Origin: Pseudorhodoferax aquiterrae | GTDB taxonomy: Bacteria > Pseudomonadota > Gammaproteobacteria > Burkholderiales > Burkholderiaceae_C | Length of the DNA: 64,000 bases | Assembly (NCBI RefSeq): GCF_014652235.1 | Contig: NZ_BMYK01000006.1 | Coordinates: 1 to 64,000 of the forward strand | Direction of reading: 5' to 3' | In this document: positions 24,424 through 32,372 of the stretch, in pieces | Position numbering within the stretch: position 1 is the first letter of the stretch | Layout: each line of letters starts with the position of its first letter | Position numbers and translations under genes: made by a program | Notes under the pieces: generated by a model | What the model saw: only the letters and a program-made list of their open reading frames with translations | Told to the model about the DNA's origin: nothing | Database searches by the model: none

Positions 24424-26243
24424 CCGGGCCTGATCTTCCCAGCAAGACGCTGCCCCAGATGCTGCGCGAACAGGCGCAACGCCAGGGCGCGCGCGTGGCC
24501 ATCCGGCAGAAGGACTTCGGCATCTGGCAGCCCATCACCTGGGCCGACTACCTGCGCCGCGCCGGCCATGTGGGCCTGGGCCTGGCGGCGCTGGGCCTGC
24601 CCGCGGGCGGCCACCTGGGCGTGGTCTCCGAGAACCGCGTGGAATGGGTGCTGGCGCAGATGGGCGCGGGCCTGGTCGGCGCGGTGACGGTAGGCGTGTA
24701 CCCCACCAGCCCCAGCAACGAGGTGGCCTACGTGGTGGGCCATGCCGACGTGGAGGTGGTGGTCTGCGAAGACCAGGAACAGCTCGACAAGATCCTCGAT
24801 GCGCAGGCGCAGCTGCCACGCCTGCAGCGCATCGTGGTGGTGGAGACCAAGGGCCTGGCCAGCTACCCGGCCGACGTGCGCGAACGCATCGTCTCCTTCG
24901 CCGAGCTGGAACGCATCGGCGCCGAAGTGCAGGCGCGCGAGGGCCTGGCCCGCATCGACGCGGCGCTGGCGGCGCAGACGCTGGACGACATCGGGCTCAT
25001 GATCTACACCTCGGGCTCCACGGGCGCGCCCAAGGGCGCCATGCTGTCGTGGCGCAACATCCGCGGCGTGGTGCCCGGCATCGTGGACCGGCTGGGCCTG
25101 GACGGCTCCACCACGCATTTGTCGTACCTGCCGCTGTGCCACGTGGCCGAGCAGATGCTGAGCTGCTTCGTGCCGCTGTACCTGGGCTCGCAGGTGCACT
25201 TCGGCGAATCCATCCGCACCGTGCAGGAAGACCTGCGCGAGGTGGCGCCCAGCATGTTCCTGGGCGTGCCCCGCATCTGGGAGAAGCTGCACGCGGCCAT
25301 CACGATCAAGATGCAGGACGCCGGCCCGCTGCAGCGCGCGCTCTATGCGCGCGCCATGGCCGCCGGCGCGCCGCTGGCCGAAAAGCCGCGCAGCCGGTGG
25401 ACGCTCGGCGACCGGCTGCGCTTTGCGCTGGCCTACTGGACGGTGCTGCGCGCGCTGCAGAACTTCATCGGCCTGCGCGCCGCCAAGGTGGCGCTGACGG
25501 GCGCGGCGCCCATCCCGCCCGACGTGGTGCGCTTCTTCCGCACGCTGGGCGTGCCGCTGGTGGAGGTCTACGGCCTGACCGAATCCAGCGGCATGGTGAC
25601 GGGCCAGTCCGTGGACCAGCTGCGCACCGGCACCGTGGGCCCGCCCACGCGGGGCGTGCAGGCACGCATCGGCGAACAAGGCGAGTTGCAGATCCGCGGC
25701 GACATGGTGTTCGCGGGCTACTACAAGAGCCCCGAGGCCACGGCCGCCGCCGTGCAGGACGGCTGGCTGCACACGGGCGACGTGGTGCAACAGGATGCCG
25801 ACGGCCACATCCGCATCGTCGACCGGCTCAAGGACATCATGATCACGGCCGGCGGCAAGAACCTCACGCCGTCGGAGATCGAGAACCAGATGAAGGGCAG
25901 CCCCTACATCAAGGAATGCATCGTGGTGGCCGACGGCCGCAAGTTCGTGGCGGCGCTGGTGCAGATCGACGAGGAGACCGTGGGCAAGTGGGCCGAGGCG
26001 CAGCGGCTGGCGTTCACGCACTTTCGGTCGCTGGTGGAGCTGCCGCAGGTCCGGGATCTGGTGCAGGGCGAGATCGACCGCGGCAATGCCCGGCTGGCGC
26101 AGGTGGCGCAGATCCGGCGCTTCCACCTGCTGACCAAGGCGCTGGACCACGACGATGGGGAAGTGACGGCGACGATGAAGGTGCGGCGGGCGAGTGTTTA
26201 CAAGGCGTATGCGGGGGAGATCGAGGGGATGTTTGGGGGGTGA
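24420..26243 (+). CDS. Long-chain-type acyl-CoA synthetase (AMP-forming)
   Basis: A 607-residue ANL ligase of the long-chain acyl-CoA synthetase type, which activates an acid to its CoA ester. The P-loop is YTSGSTGAPKG near residue 195; later motifs are EVYGLTESSGMVTG near 385, ADGHIRIVDRLKDIMITAGGKNLTPSEIE near 465 and the A10-region EVTATMKVRR near the end. The ATG at 24420 is chosen over 24411 because AGGAAGAG at 24403 gives correct spacing, and it overlaps the ABC gene stop (ATGA). Coupled to the importer, it probably traps the imported acid as a CoA ester, which the enoyl-CoA hydratase-like enzyme of the divergent unit may then process. Confidence 0.9.
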   Translation: MTGPDLPSKTLPQMLREQAQRQGARVAIRQKDFGIWQPITWADYLRRAGHVGLGLAALGLPAGGHLGVVSENRVEWVLAQMGAGLVGAVTVGVYPTSPSNEVAYVVGHADVEVVVCEDQEQLDKILDAQAQLPRLQRIVVVETKGLASYPADVRERIVSFAELERIGAEVQAREGLARIDAALAAQTLDDIGLMIYTSGSTGAPKGAMLSWRNIRGVVPGIVDRLGLDGSTTHLSYLPLCHVAEQMLSCFVPLYLGSQVHFGESIRTVQEDLREVAPSMFLGVPRIWEKLHAAITIKMQDAGPLQRALYARAMAAGAPLAEKPRSRWTLGDRLRFALAYWTVLRALQNFIGLRAAKVALTGAAPIPPDVVRFFRTLGVPLVEVYGLTESSGMVTGQSVDQLRTGTVGPPTRGVQARIGEQGELQIRGDMVFAGYYKSPEATAAAVQDGWLHTGDVVQQDADGHIRIVDRLKDIMITAGGKNLTPSEIENQMKGSPYIKECIVVADGRKFVAALVQIDEETVGKWAEAQRLAFTHFRSLVELPQVRDLVQGEIDRGNARLAQVAQIRRFHLLTKALDHDDGEVTATMKVRRASVYKAYAGEIEGMFGG

Positions 26244-26343
26244 GCTTGCGCTCCCCGATAACGTATTCCCTGCCGGTGGCGGACTCGTATTCAACGGGCA
26301 CAATGCCTCCTACCTCCCCGCACACACACACCGTACCTCCCCC

Positions 26344-27384
26344 GTGGCCAGTTCAGACCAACTCAAGGCGCTCATCAAGTCGCACATCAGTCGCGATGAG
26401 GGACAGTTCTTGTCGGTCGCCATGCAGGTGGCCGCGCACGAGGCGAAGCTCGGGCACGGCAAGCTGGCCCAGGAACTGCGCGACATGATCGATGCGGCCA
26501 AGGTCCGTGTCGGCCAGGACGCATCGGGAAAGCTGGTCGCGATTGGCAGCGCCGCCAAGCCACGGGGCGAACTGGCCAGCCTGTTGGCGGTGTCGCAGCC
26601 CGCCAACCGCCTGGGGGACATGGTGCTGGACGAAGTGGCTGCGACCCAGCTCCATCGCGTGATCAAGGAACAGCGCCAGCTTGCCCGAATCAAAGAGCAC
26701 GGGCTGGCGCCTCGGCGCAAGCTGCTACTGGTTGGGCCGCCGGGGACCGGCAAGACCCTGACCGCCGCTGCCTTGGCGGGAGAACTGGGCATTCCCCTCT
26801 TCCTGGTCCGCCTGGATTCGCTCATCACCAAATTCATGGGCGAGACGGCTTCCAAGCTCCGGCAGGTCTTTGACGCCATCACGGATATTCGTGGCGTTTA
26901 CTTCTTCGATGAGTTTGACGCCATTGGTTCGCAGCGCGGGATGGCGAATGACGTGGGCGAGATTCGCCGGGTCTTGAACAGCTTCCTGCAAATGATCGAG
27001 CAGGACACGTCGAACAGTTTGATCATCGCCGCCACCAACCACGCGGAAATCCTGGATTACGCGCTCTTTCGCCGATTTGACGATGTGGTGGAGTACCACT
27101 TGCCATCGCCAGTCCAGGCGCTCGAACTCATGCGGTCCCGTCTGGGCCGCTTTGCGCCAAAGCCTTTCCGAAAGGAAGCGCTGCAGGGGCGGGCCGAAGG
27201 CCTGAGCCACGCTGAAATATGTCGCGCAGTCGATGCGTCCATCAAAGACGCGATCCTGCATGACCAGACGAAAGTGCAACCAGCAGAGCTGGCGCAGGCG
27301 TTAGGGGAACGCCGCCTGATCAGTGCAAGGCTGACACAAAACTCGAAGCACTTGTCCGCCCATGCCGGATCAACCACTCGATAG
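26344..27384 (+). CDS. ietA: AAA-family ATPase, IetA-type (IetAS phage defence)
   Basis: A 346-residue AAA+ ATPase: a conserved N-terminal helical region (SSDQLKALIKSHISRDEGQF, VAMQVAAHEAKLGHGKLAQE), Walker A GPPGTGKT at 131-138, Walker B YFFDEFDAIG at 186-195 (acidic pair Asp189-Glu190), sensor 1 IIAATNH and arginine-finger-like ALFRRFDD. The GTG at 26344 is taken as start because the family N-terminus begins here; the only in-frame ATG (26194) lies inside the upstream synthetase gene. Its end overlaps the subtilisin-like protease gene by 23 bases. ATPase plus S8 protease is the composition of the IetAS anti-phage system. Base composition is clearly less GC-rich than the flanking genes, suggesting transfer. 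Confidence 0.82.
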   Translation: MASSDQLKALIKSHISRDEGQFLSVAMQVAAHEAKLGHGKLAQELRDMIDAAKVRVGQDASGKLVAIGSAAKPRGELASLLAVSQPANRLGDMVLDEVAATQLHRVIKEQRQLARIKEHGLAPRRKLLLVGPPGTGKTLTAAALAGELGIPLFLVRLDSLITKFMGETASKLRQVFDAITDIRGVYFFDEFDAIGSQRGMANDVGEIRRVLNSFLQMIEQDTSNSLIIAATNHAEILDYALFRRFDDVVEYHLPSPVQALELMRSRLGRFAPKPFRKEALQGRAEGLSHAEICRAVDASIKDAILHDQTKVQPAELAQALGERRLISARLTQNSKHLSAHAGSTTR

Positions 27385-29902
27385 ACGCCCACACCTCGTT
27401 CTCGCGAACACATCAACCGCGCAGGCGTTCACGGCGCCGTCATCAGGCGGAGGCGCGAGCCTTGTTCCGGTGCTCGACCGCGCCCAACACGGCAACGCAC
27501 TGAAGGCCCAGCTGGTCGCGCTGCGGCCCGTGGCCCGACAGGCCGTCGCTGCCCAACAAGAGCAAGGGCTGGAAAGCGGGCTTGGCCTGCAAGTTCAGTT
27601 TGTTGGGCGACCCGACGCGGCGCTGGCCTTCGAGAGCCTGGGCTACGAGCTTGGCAAGGACGCGCAGAAGAAGATCGAGGTACTGAGCGTACGTGTCGAC
27701 GGCGACATAACCTCTGCCAACGTCTTCGTGCCAGACGGCAAGCTGGCGCACTTCGAGAAGTACGTCGAGGACTATCTTGCCGAGCGCAAGAACGTCAAAG
27801 GCCATGCGCTCGATCACCATGCGCTGTTGAACACAGTCTCCGCAATTCGTCGTGCCGAGGTCCGCGCACTGTGGACCGACGATCCAGCCCTGTTACCGCA
27901 GAACACGGCCGAAGCCATTTGGTGGGAGGTCTGGCTGCCTGTGCGCGGCGACCGCCTGGCCGTGCTCGCGGACTTCCGAAAGCTGGCGGCGCTGGCCCAG
28001 TGCCAGGTCAGCGAACACTACATCAGTTTTCCAGAGCGCACTGTCGTCCTAATGTTCGGCTCGGAACAGCAGTTCTCGACCTCGGTCATGACGCTCAACT
28101 GCGTGGCAGAGCTGCGTCGCGCCAAGGAAACAGCCCACTTCTTCGACGGCATGACGCCGCCCGAACAGCAGGAGTGGGTGGACGAAACTCTTGCGCGCCT
28201 GACCGTGGCGACTGACGACGACTCGACGCCACGGGTGTGCCTGCTGGACTCGGGCGTCAACCGAGGTCACCCGCTGCTTTCCTCATTCATCGCCAGCGCA
28301 GACTTGCACACGGTGGATCCAGTCTGGGGCGTTGACGACACTGCCAACCACGGCACCGGCCTTGCCGGGCTCGTGGCGCTGGGTGACCTGTCGGCGGCCC
28401 TGGCCACGGACGGCCCGCTGGCGGTGGCGCACCGCCTTGAGTCGGTGAAACTCACGCCAGAGCAGGGCGCGAATCCTGGTGACTCGCGGCAGCACGGCTA
28501 CCTGTTTGCCGAGGCTGTCTCGCGGCCCGAGGTTACGGCCCCCCATCGACCACGGATGTTCACGTCAGCAGTCACTTCCGACGATGACCGCGACCAAGGC
28601 CGTCCTTCGGCCTGGTCGGCGACCGTGGATCGACTTGCCAGTGACTACGACGGCAACGGCCAGTTTCCTCGGCTCTTCGTTTTGTGCGCTGGCAATACCG
28701 AAGACGAGCAGTCTTGGAGGACCTATCCCACCAGCCTGGGTTCACGCGGCATTCGCGACCCGGGCCAGTCCTGGAATGCGTTGACGGTCGGCGCCTGCAC
28801 AGAAAAGGTCACCATCACCGAACATGACGCACAAGGCCTCGTACCGGTTGCGCCGAGTGGCGGCCTCAGCCCGTACACGCGCACGTCGAACGGTTGGCAC
28901 ACGGCATGGCCCTTGAAGCCCGACGTGGTCTTCGAAGGGGGCAACGCCGGCAAGGATGCGCTCAGCGCCATCGGCATCAACAGCCTGAACCTGCTGACCG
29001 TCCACAACCTGCCACTGGAACGCCTGTTCACGACAACCAATGCGACCAGCGCTGCGTCAGCACTCGGTGCACGCATGGCGGCGCAAGTGATGGCGGCCTA
29101 CCCAACGTTTCGGCCCGAGACGATCCGGGCGCTGATCGTCCATTCGGCCGAATGGACCACCGCCATGCGGGCGGCCTATCTGCCCGCGCACGGCCACGCC
29201 AGCAAAGCCGACCATGTGAACTTGATCCGTCACTGCGGTTGGGGCGTGCCCAGTCTGGAGCGCGCGCTCTGGAGCGCAGGCAACTCCTTGACGCTGGTTG
29301 TCGAGGACATAGTGCGCCCCTTCCAGAAGGTCACCGGCAAAGGCGTCGTCAGCCGCGACATGAACCTGCATGCGCTGCCTTGGCCGAAGGAGCAACTGCT
29401 TGCCCTGCCGCCAGACACCCAGGTCGAGTTGTGCGTCACCCTGTCGTACTTCATCGAGCCCAACCCCTCGGCCCGCGGCACATCATCGAAGTTCCACTAC
29501 CCGTCACATCGGCTGCGCTTCGATGTGCAGCGCCCGCTCGACGCAACGACCGACGACTTCGTCGCGCGCATCAATGCTGCGGCTGAGCGGGAAGACGACG
29601 GCGACCCCATCGACCCACGCGACCCGAACTGGCTGCTGGGCGACAGGCAACGCCACCGGGGATCGCTGCACAAAGACATCTGGCGCGGCACCGCTGCCGA
29701 ACTGGCCAACCGTGGTTTCATCGCTGTGTACCCGGCCAAAGGCTGGTGGCGCACGCGACCGGCGCAAGAGCGCTACAACCTGCCTGCCCGCTATAGCCTC
29801 ATCGTCTCCATCCGCACGCCGGAGACCGACGTGGACCTCTATACCCCTATCGCCCAACAGATCGCTGCGCAGGCGGTCGTGCCCGTCGTCGTGAACACCT
29901 GA
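27362..29902 (+). CDS. ietS: Subtilisin-like S8 family serine protease, IetS-type (IetAS phage defence)
   Basis: An 846-residue cytoplasmic protein (no signal peptide). An N-terminal region of about 285 residues without known motifs precedes the S8 peptidase domain with the catalytic triad Asp296 (VCLLDSGV), His330 (NHGTGLAG) and Ser563 (TNATSAASALG), plus the oxyanion Asn region VLCAGNTEDE. A C-terminal part of about 200 residues (beta-rich, SYFIEPNPSARG) follows. It overlaps the AAA ATPase gene, so both are made together. In IetAS the ATPase is thought to control the protease, which would be triggered by infection; that role is from family knowledge and is not shown by this sequence. Triad residues are intact, so the system is probably functional. 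Confidence 0.82.
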   Translation: MPDQPLDRRPHLVLANTSTAQAFTAPSSGGGASLVPVLDRAQHGNALKAQLVALRPVARQAVAAQQEQGLESGLGLQVQFVGRPDAALAFESLGYELGKDAQKKIEVLSVRVDGDITSANVFVPDGKLAHFEKYVEDYLAERKNVKGHALDHHALLNTVSAIRRAEVRALWTDDPALLPQNTAEAIWWEVWLPVRGDRLAVLADFRKLAALAQCQVSEHYISFPERTVVLMFGSEQQFSTSVMTLNCVAELRRAKETAHFFDGMTPPEQQEWVDETLARLTVATDDDSTPRVCLLDSGVNRGHPLLSSFIASADLHTVDPVWGVDDTANHGTGLAGLVALGDLSAALATDGPLAVAHRLESVKLTPEQGANPGDSRQHGYLFAEAVSRPEVTAPHRPRMFTSAVTSDDDRDQGRPSAWSATVDRLASDYDGNGQFPRLFVLCAGNTEDEQSWRTYPTSLGSRGIRDPGQSWNALTVGACTEKVTITEHDAQGLVPVAPSGGLSPYTRTSNGWHTAWPLKPDVVFEGGNAGKDALSAIGINSLNLLTVHNLPLERLFTTTNATSAASALGARMAAQVMAAYPTFRPETIRALIVHSAEWTTAMRAAYLPAHGHASKADHVNLIRHCGWGVPSLERALWSAGNSLTLVVEDIVRPFQKVTGKGVVSRDMNLHALPWPKEQLLALPPDTQVELCVTLSYFIEPNPSARGTSSKFHYPSHRLRFDVQRPLDATTDDFVARINAAAEREDDGDPIDPRDPNWLLGDRQRHRGSLHKDIWRGTAAELANRGFIAVYPAKGWWRTRPAQERYNLPARYSLIVSIRTPETDVDLYTPIAQQIAAQAVVPVVVNT

Positions 29903-30006
29903 ACTCACCTTCGAGATCGAAAAACCCTCATGCTCAGCTGGAGGCGGATCGTGTAGTTTCCCGCCATGGCGGTCCTCATCCCTCCCTAGCCTCGTGCAAA
30001 CCCCGC

Positions 30007-30352
30007 ATGACCAGCGGCGAGCGCCGCCTCGCCAAACGCCTGGAGCAGCAACTCGATGAGGACCACCTGCTCTGGTACGACGTGCCCATCGGCCCAAAGC
30101 AGACGCACCCGGACTTCGTCGTCCTGCACCCGCGGCGCGGCCTGCTGATCCTGGAAACCAAGGACTGGCGGCTGGACACCATCCAGAGCGCCACGCCGCA
30201 GCGCTGGGACATCCTGGCCGATGCCGAGCCAGGGGCCGGGTTTGTTCGACGAGATGGTGGACGGCGTGATCCGCGCGGTCGACCGGCGGCAGATCCCCTC
30301 AGGCTGCTTCTGGCGCTGCTCGCTTGAGGCACATAGTCCACTTCACCGCTGA
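30007..30352 (+). pseudogene. Remnant of a NERD-domain/UvrD-like helicase gene
   Basis: Codons from 30007 encode a nuclease-related (NERD) domain start: ERRLAKRLEQQL, WYDVPIGPKQTHPDFVVLH, RRGLLILETKDWRLD, with the PDF and ExK residues of this nuclease-like fold. After about residue 74 the reading becomes Arg/Gly-rich nonsense, while the next frame (from 30230, stop at 30350) continues as GLFDEMVDGVIRAVDRRQIPSG, which resembles the segment before Walker B in NERD-UvrD helicases. So most of the helicase is deleted and the two ends are fused out of frame. It lies just after the IetAS pair and is probably a relic of a larger defence or mobile segment. Confidence 0.6.
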
Positions 30353-30514
30353 TGTTGTCGCCAGCGAAGCTGGGGCGGCTGCGACACCGGCAGCGCCGTC
30401 CGATCCTGCGTCTCGCGCGAGGACACCGATGTCCACCCCTTCGCCGATCAAGGCCCGCATGCCATTTCCCCGCTTGCCCTGCGGGCACTTCGCGCCTCGC
30501 TAGACTGCGCCCGC

Positions 30515-30680
30515 TCTTATTGGGGAGTAGCCACCGGGATGCGTCTGCAGGCCAGCACGTCGTCCCGGAGCAGCGTCGTCAGTACGGCCGGGGTGCCCTG
30601 CACCGCGGCCCGGCGCTGTCAGCCACGGCACCGGTCTCGCACCGCGTCACCGTCGGCACGGCAAGACCAGTCTTGGGTTC
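30515..30680 (+). ncRNA. yybP-ykoY (manganese) riboswitch upstream of terC
   Basis: The 5' element GGGGAGTAG at 30522-30530 and the 3' element GCAAGACCA at 30661-30669, after several stem-forming GC segments, are the conserved ends of the yybP-ykoY motif, a Mn2+-sensing riboswitch. It ends about 70 bases before the ATG of a TerC-family gene, the usual target. It probably raises TerC synthesis when Mn2+ is high. The remaining leader to 30750 shows no separate gene. Confidence 0.75.
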
Positions 30681-30750
30681 GGGAAGCCACCTCGGCGCGC
30701 TCTGCAAAGGGCCGCCGGGTGGATCGTTGCGACTCTTTTTGAAGGCTGTC

Positions 30751-31764
30751 ATGCAAACCATCGGTTCACCACTCATGTGGTCCCTGTTCGCTGCGTTCGT
30801 CGTCGTGGCCTTGCTGGTCGACTTTTTCGCCATGCGCAAACAAGGCGCCCACCGCGTCAGCACCAAGGAGGCCGCCATCTGGTCGCTGGTGTGGGTGGGC
30901 GTCTCCTTCGTCTTCATGGGCTGGATGTGGTGGTACCTGGGCGGCACGGGAACGGACGCCGCCGCACGTGCGCTCGCGGGCGACAAGGCGCTGGAGTTCG
31001 TCACCGGCTACCTGATCGAGAAGGCGCTGGCGGTCGACAACATCTTCGTGTTCCTGATGCTGTTCACCTACTTCGCCGTGCCGCCGGAGTACCAGAAGCG
31101 CGTGCTGATGATCGGCATCCTGGGCGCGCTGGTGCTGCGCGCGGGCATGATCCTCGTGGGCGCCTGGCTGATCACGCAGTTCCACTGGGTGCTGTACGTG
31201 TTCGGCGCGTTCCTGCTGTTCACGGGTATCAAGATGTGGTGGGCCGCCGGGCAGGAGCCGGACCTGGACAACAACCCCGCGCTCAAGTGGATGCGCAGGC
31301 GCTTCAAGATCGCGCCGGACTACGACGGCGAGAAGTTCTTCACCGTGGTGAACGGCGTGAAGATGGCCACGCCCATGCTGGTCGTCATCGCGCTGATCGG
31401 CATCGTCGACGTGGTGTTCGCGGTGGATTCGATCCCCGCCATCTTCGCCATCACGACCGACCCGTTCATCGTGCTGACCTCCAACGTGTTCGCCATCCTG
31501 GGCCTGCGCGCGATGTACTTCCTGCTGGCCAGCATGCACGAGCGCTTCCACCTGCTGAGCTACGGCTTGGCGATCATCCTGGTCTTCATCGGCGCCAAGA
31601 TGCTGCTGATCGACCTCTACAAGATCCCGGTGGGCTACTCACTGGGCTTCACGGTGCTGGTGCTGGCGGTGACCATGGTGCTCTCGCTCGTGCTGCCGCC
31701 CAAGGAGCCGGCCGCCGCTGGCGGCGGCGCCTACCCCTTCGGCGCCAAGGACAAGCACAAGTGA
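30751..31764 (+). CDS. TerC/Alx family integral membrane protein (probable Mn2+ exporter)
   Basis: A 337-residue inner-membrane protein with about nine transmembrane segments. Family hallmarks are the acidic motifs EKALAVDNIFVFLML (near residue 90-104) and IVDVVFAVDSIPAIFAIT (near 217-234), whose Asp residues are thought to bind metal, and the linker NNPALKWMRRRFK. TerC/Alx proteins export manganese and support metalation of exported proteins; the yybP-ykoY riboswitch in its leader supports that role here. The ATG at 30751 follows GAAGGCT. It is convergent with the DUF2917 gene at 31838. Confidence 0.9.
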   Translation: MQTIGSPLMWSLFAAFVVVALLVDFFAMRKQGAHRVSTKEAAIWSLVWVGVSFVFMGWMWWYLGGTGTDAAARALAGDKALEFVTGYLIEKALAVDNIFVFLMLFTYFAVPPEYQKRVLMIGILGALVLRAGMILVGAWLITQFHWVLYVFGAFLLFTGIKMWWAAGQEPDLDNNPALKWMRRRFKIAPDYDGEKFFTVVNGVKMATPMLVVIALIGIVDVVFAVDSIPAIFAITTDPFIVLTSNVFAILGLRAMYFLLASMHERFHLLSYGLAIILVFIGAKMLLIDLYKIPVGYSLGFTVLVLAVTMVLSLVLPPKEPAAAGGGAYPFGAKDKHK

Positions 31765-31837
31765 CGGAACCCGCCACGGCCGCATCGACCCAGGGCCGTT
31801 ACCGCGCGGGGCCTCACGGCGCCGGCGCATGCGCCTT

Positions 31838-32176
31838 TCAGCAGGCGGCGGCACGCGGGCGCCGCCACCATGCCCGCCACACACGCCGCCACCAGCGGTC
31901 TCCGCCGTTCGGGTGGCTGGTGGACGCCAGGCAGACGAACTGCGCTGCGGCGCCGCAGGCCTGCACCGCATGCCAGCCGGTCTGCGTGGCCGTCCAGGCC
32001 TGGCCCTCGGGCACGTCATGGCGCCCCGCCACCATGCGCTCGGCGAGCCAGTCCGCGGGCCCCTGCACCTGGAGCAGGCCATGCAGCGCGATGAGCATGC
32101 TGCCGGCCGGCAGGTGGACATGCAGTTGCTCGCCCGCGGCAAGCGTTCTGGTGGAGGAAGGGGCGAGGTGGTCCAT
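31838..32176 (-). CDS. DUF2917 domain-containing protein
   Basis: A 112-residue protein with the DUF2917 pattern (about residues 8-85: LAAGEQLHVHLPAGSMLIALHGLLQV, followed by WTATQTGWHAVQACG), a small beta-rich, cupin-like fold common in beta-proteobacteria. The C-terminus is Trp/Arg-rich and poorly conserved. The ATG at 32176 starts at the domain; upstream in-frame codons run through the promoter region. It is divergent from the MocR-type regulator at 32373, a recurrent pairing in this group. Function unknown. Confidence 0.75.
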   Translation of the reverse strand: MDHLAPSSTRTLAAGEQLHVHLPAGSMLIALHGLLQVQGPADWLAERMVAGRHDVPEGQAWTATQTGWHAVQACGAAAQFVCLASTSHPNGGDRWWRRVWRAWWRRPRAAAC

Positions 32177-32254
32177 GGCAGGCTCCGGATAAGGTTCAAC
32201 ACATGCTGTGGATCGTAGGAACGGCGCCGCTCCCGGAACAGGCACAGCCGCCGC

Positions 32255-32326
32255 CCATCTGCACCGGAACAGCGCCGCCGGAACACCATCTGTTATGGTC
32301 CCGCTCCGCGCCATCTGCATCTGTTC
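32255..32326. promoter_or_regulatory. Repeated CCATCTG/GGAACA motifs in the DUF2917-MocR divergent region
   Basis: CCATCTG occurs at 32255, 32286 and 32311, with CATCTG again at 32318, interleaved with GGAACA copies (about 32235, 32266, 32280). MocR-type regulators bind tandem direct repeats, so these may be the operator. TGTTATGGT near 32291 may hold a -10 element. Confidence 0.4.
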
Positions 32327-32372
32327 AGCCGCCAGGCCCCGGCGCAAGATCGGACGGCAGTTCCCACGCGCC

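Noticed and set aside
26194-26343. ATG at 26194 as start of the AAA ATPase gene
   Set aside because: It would lie within the synthetase gene and add 50 residues of unrelated composition; the GTG at 26344 matches the family start.
30353-30514. A small gene between the NERD remnant and the riboswitch
   Set aside because: No frame has plausible composition or a ribosome site; it probably holds only the terC promoter.
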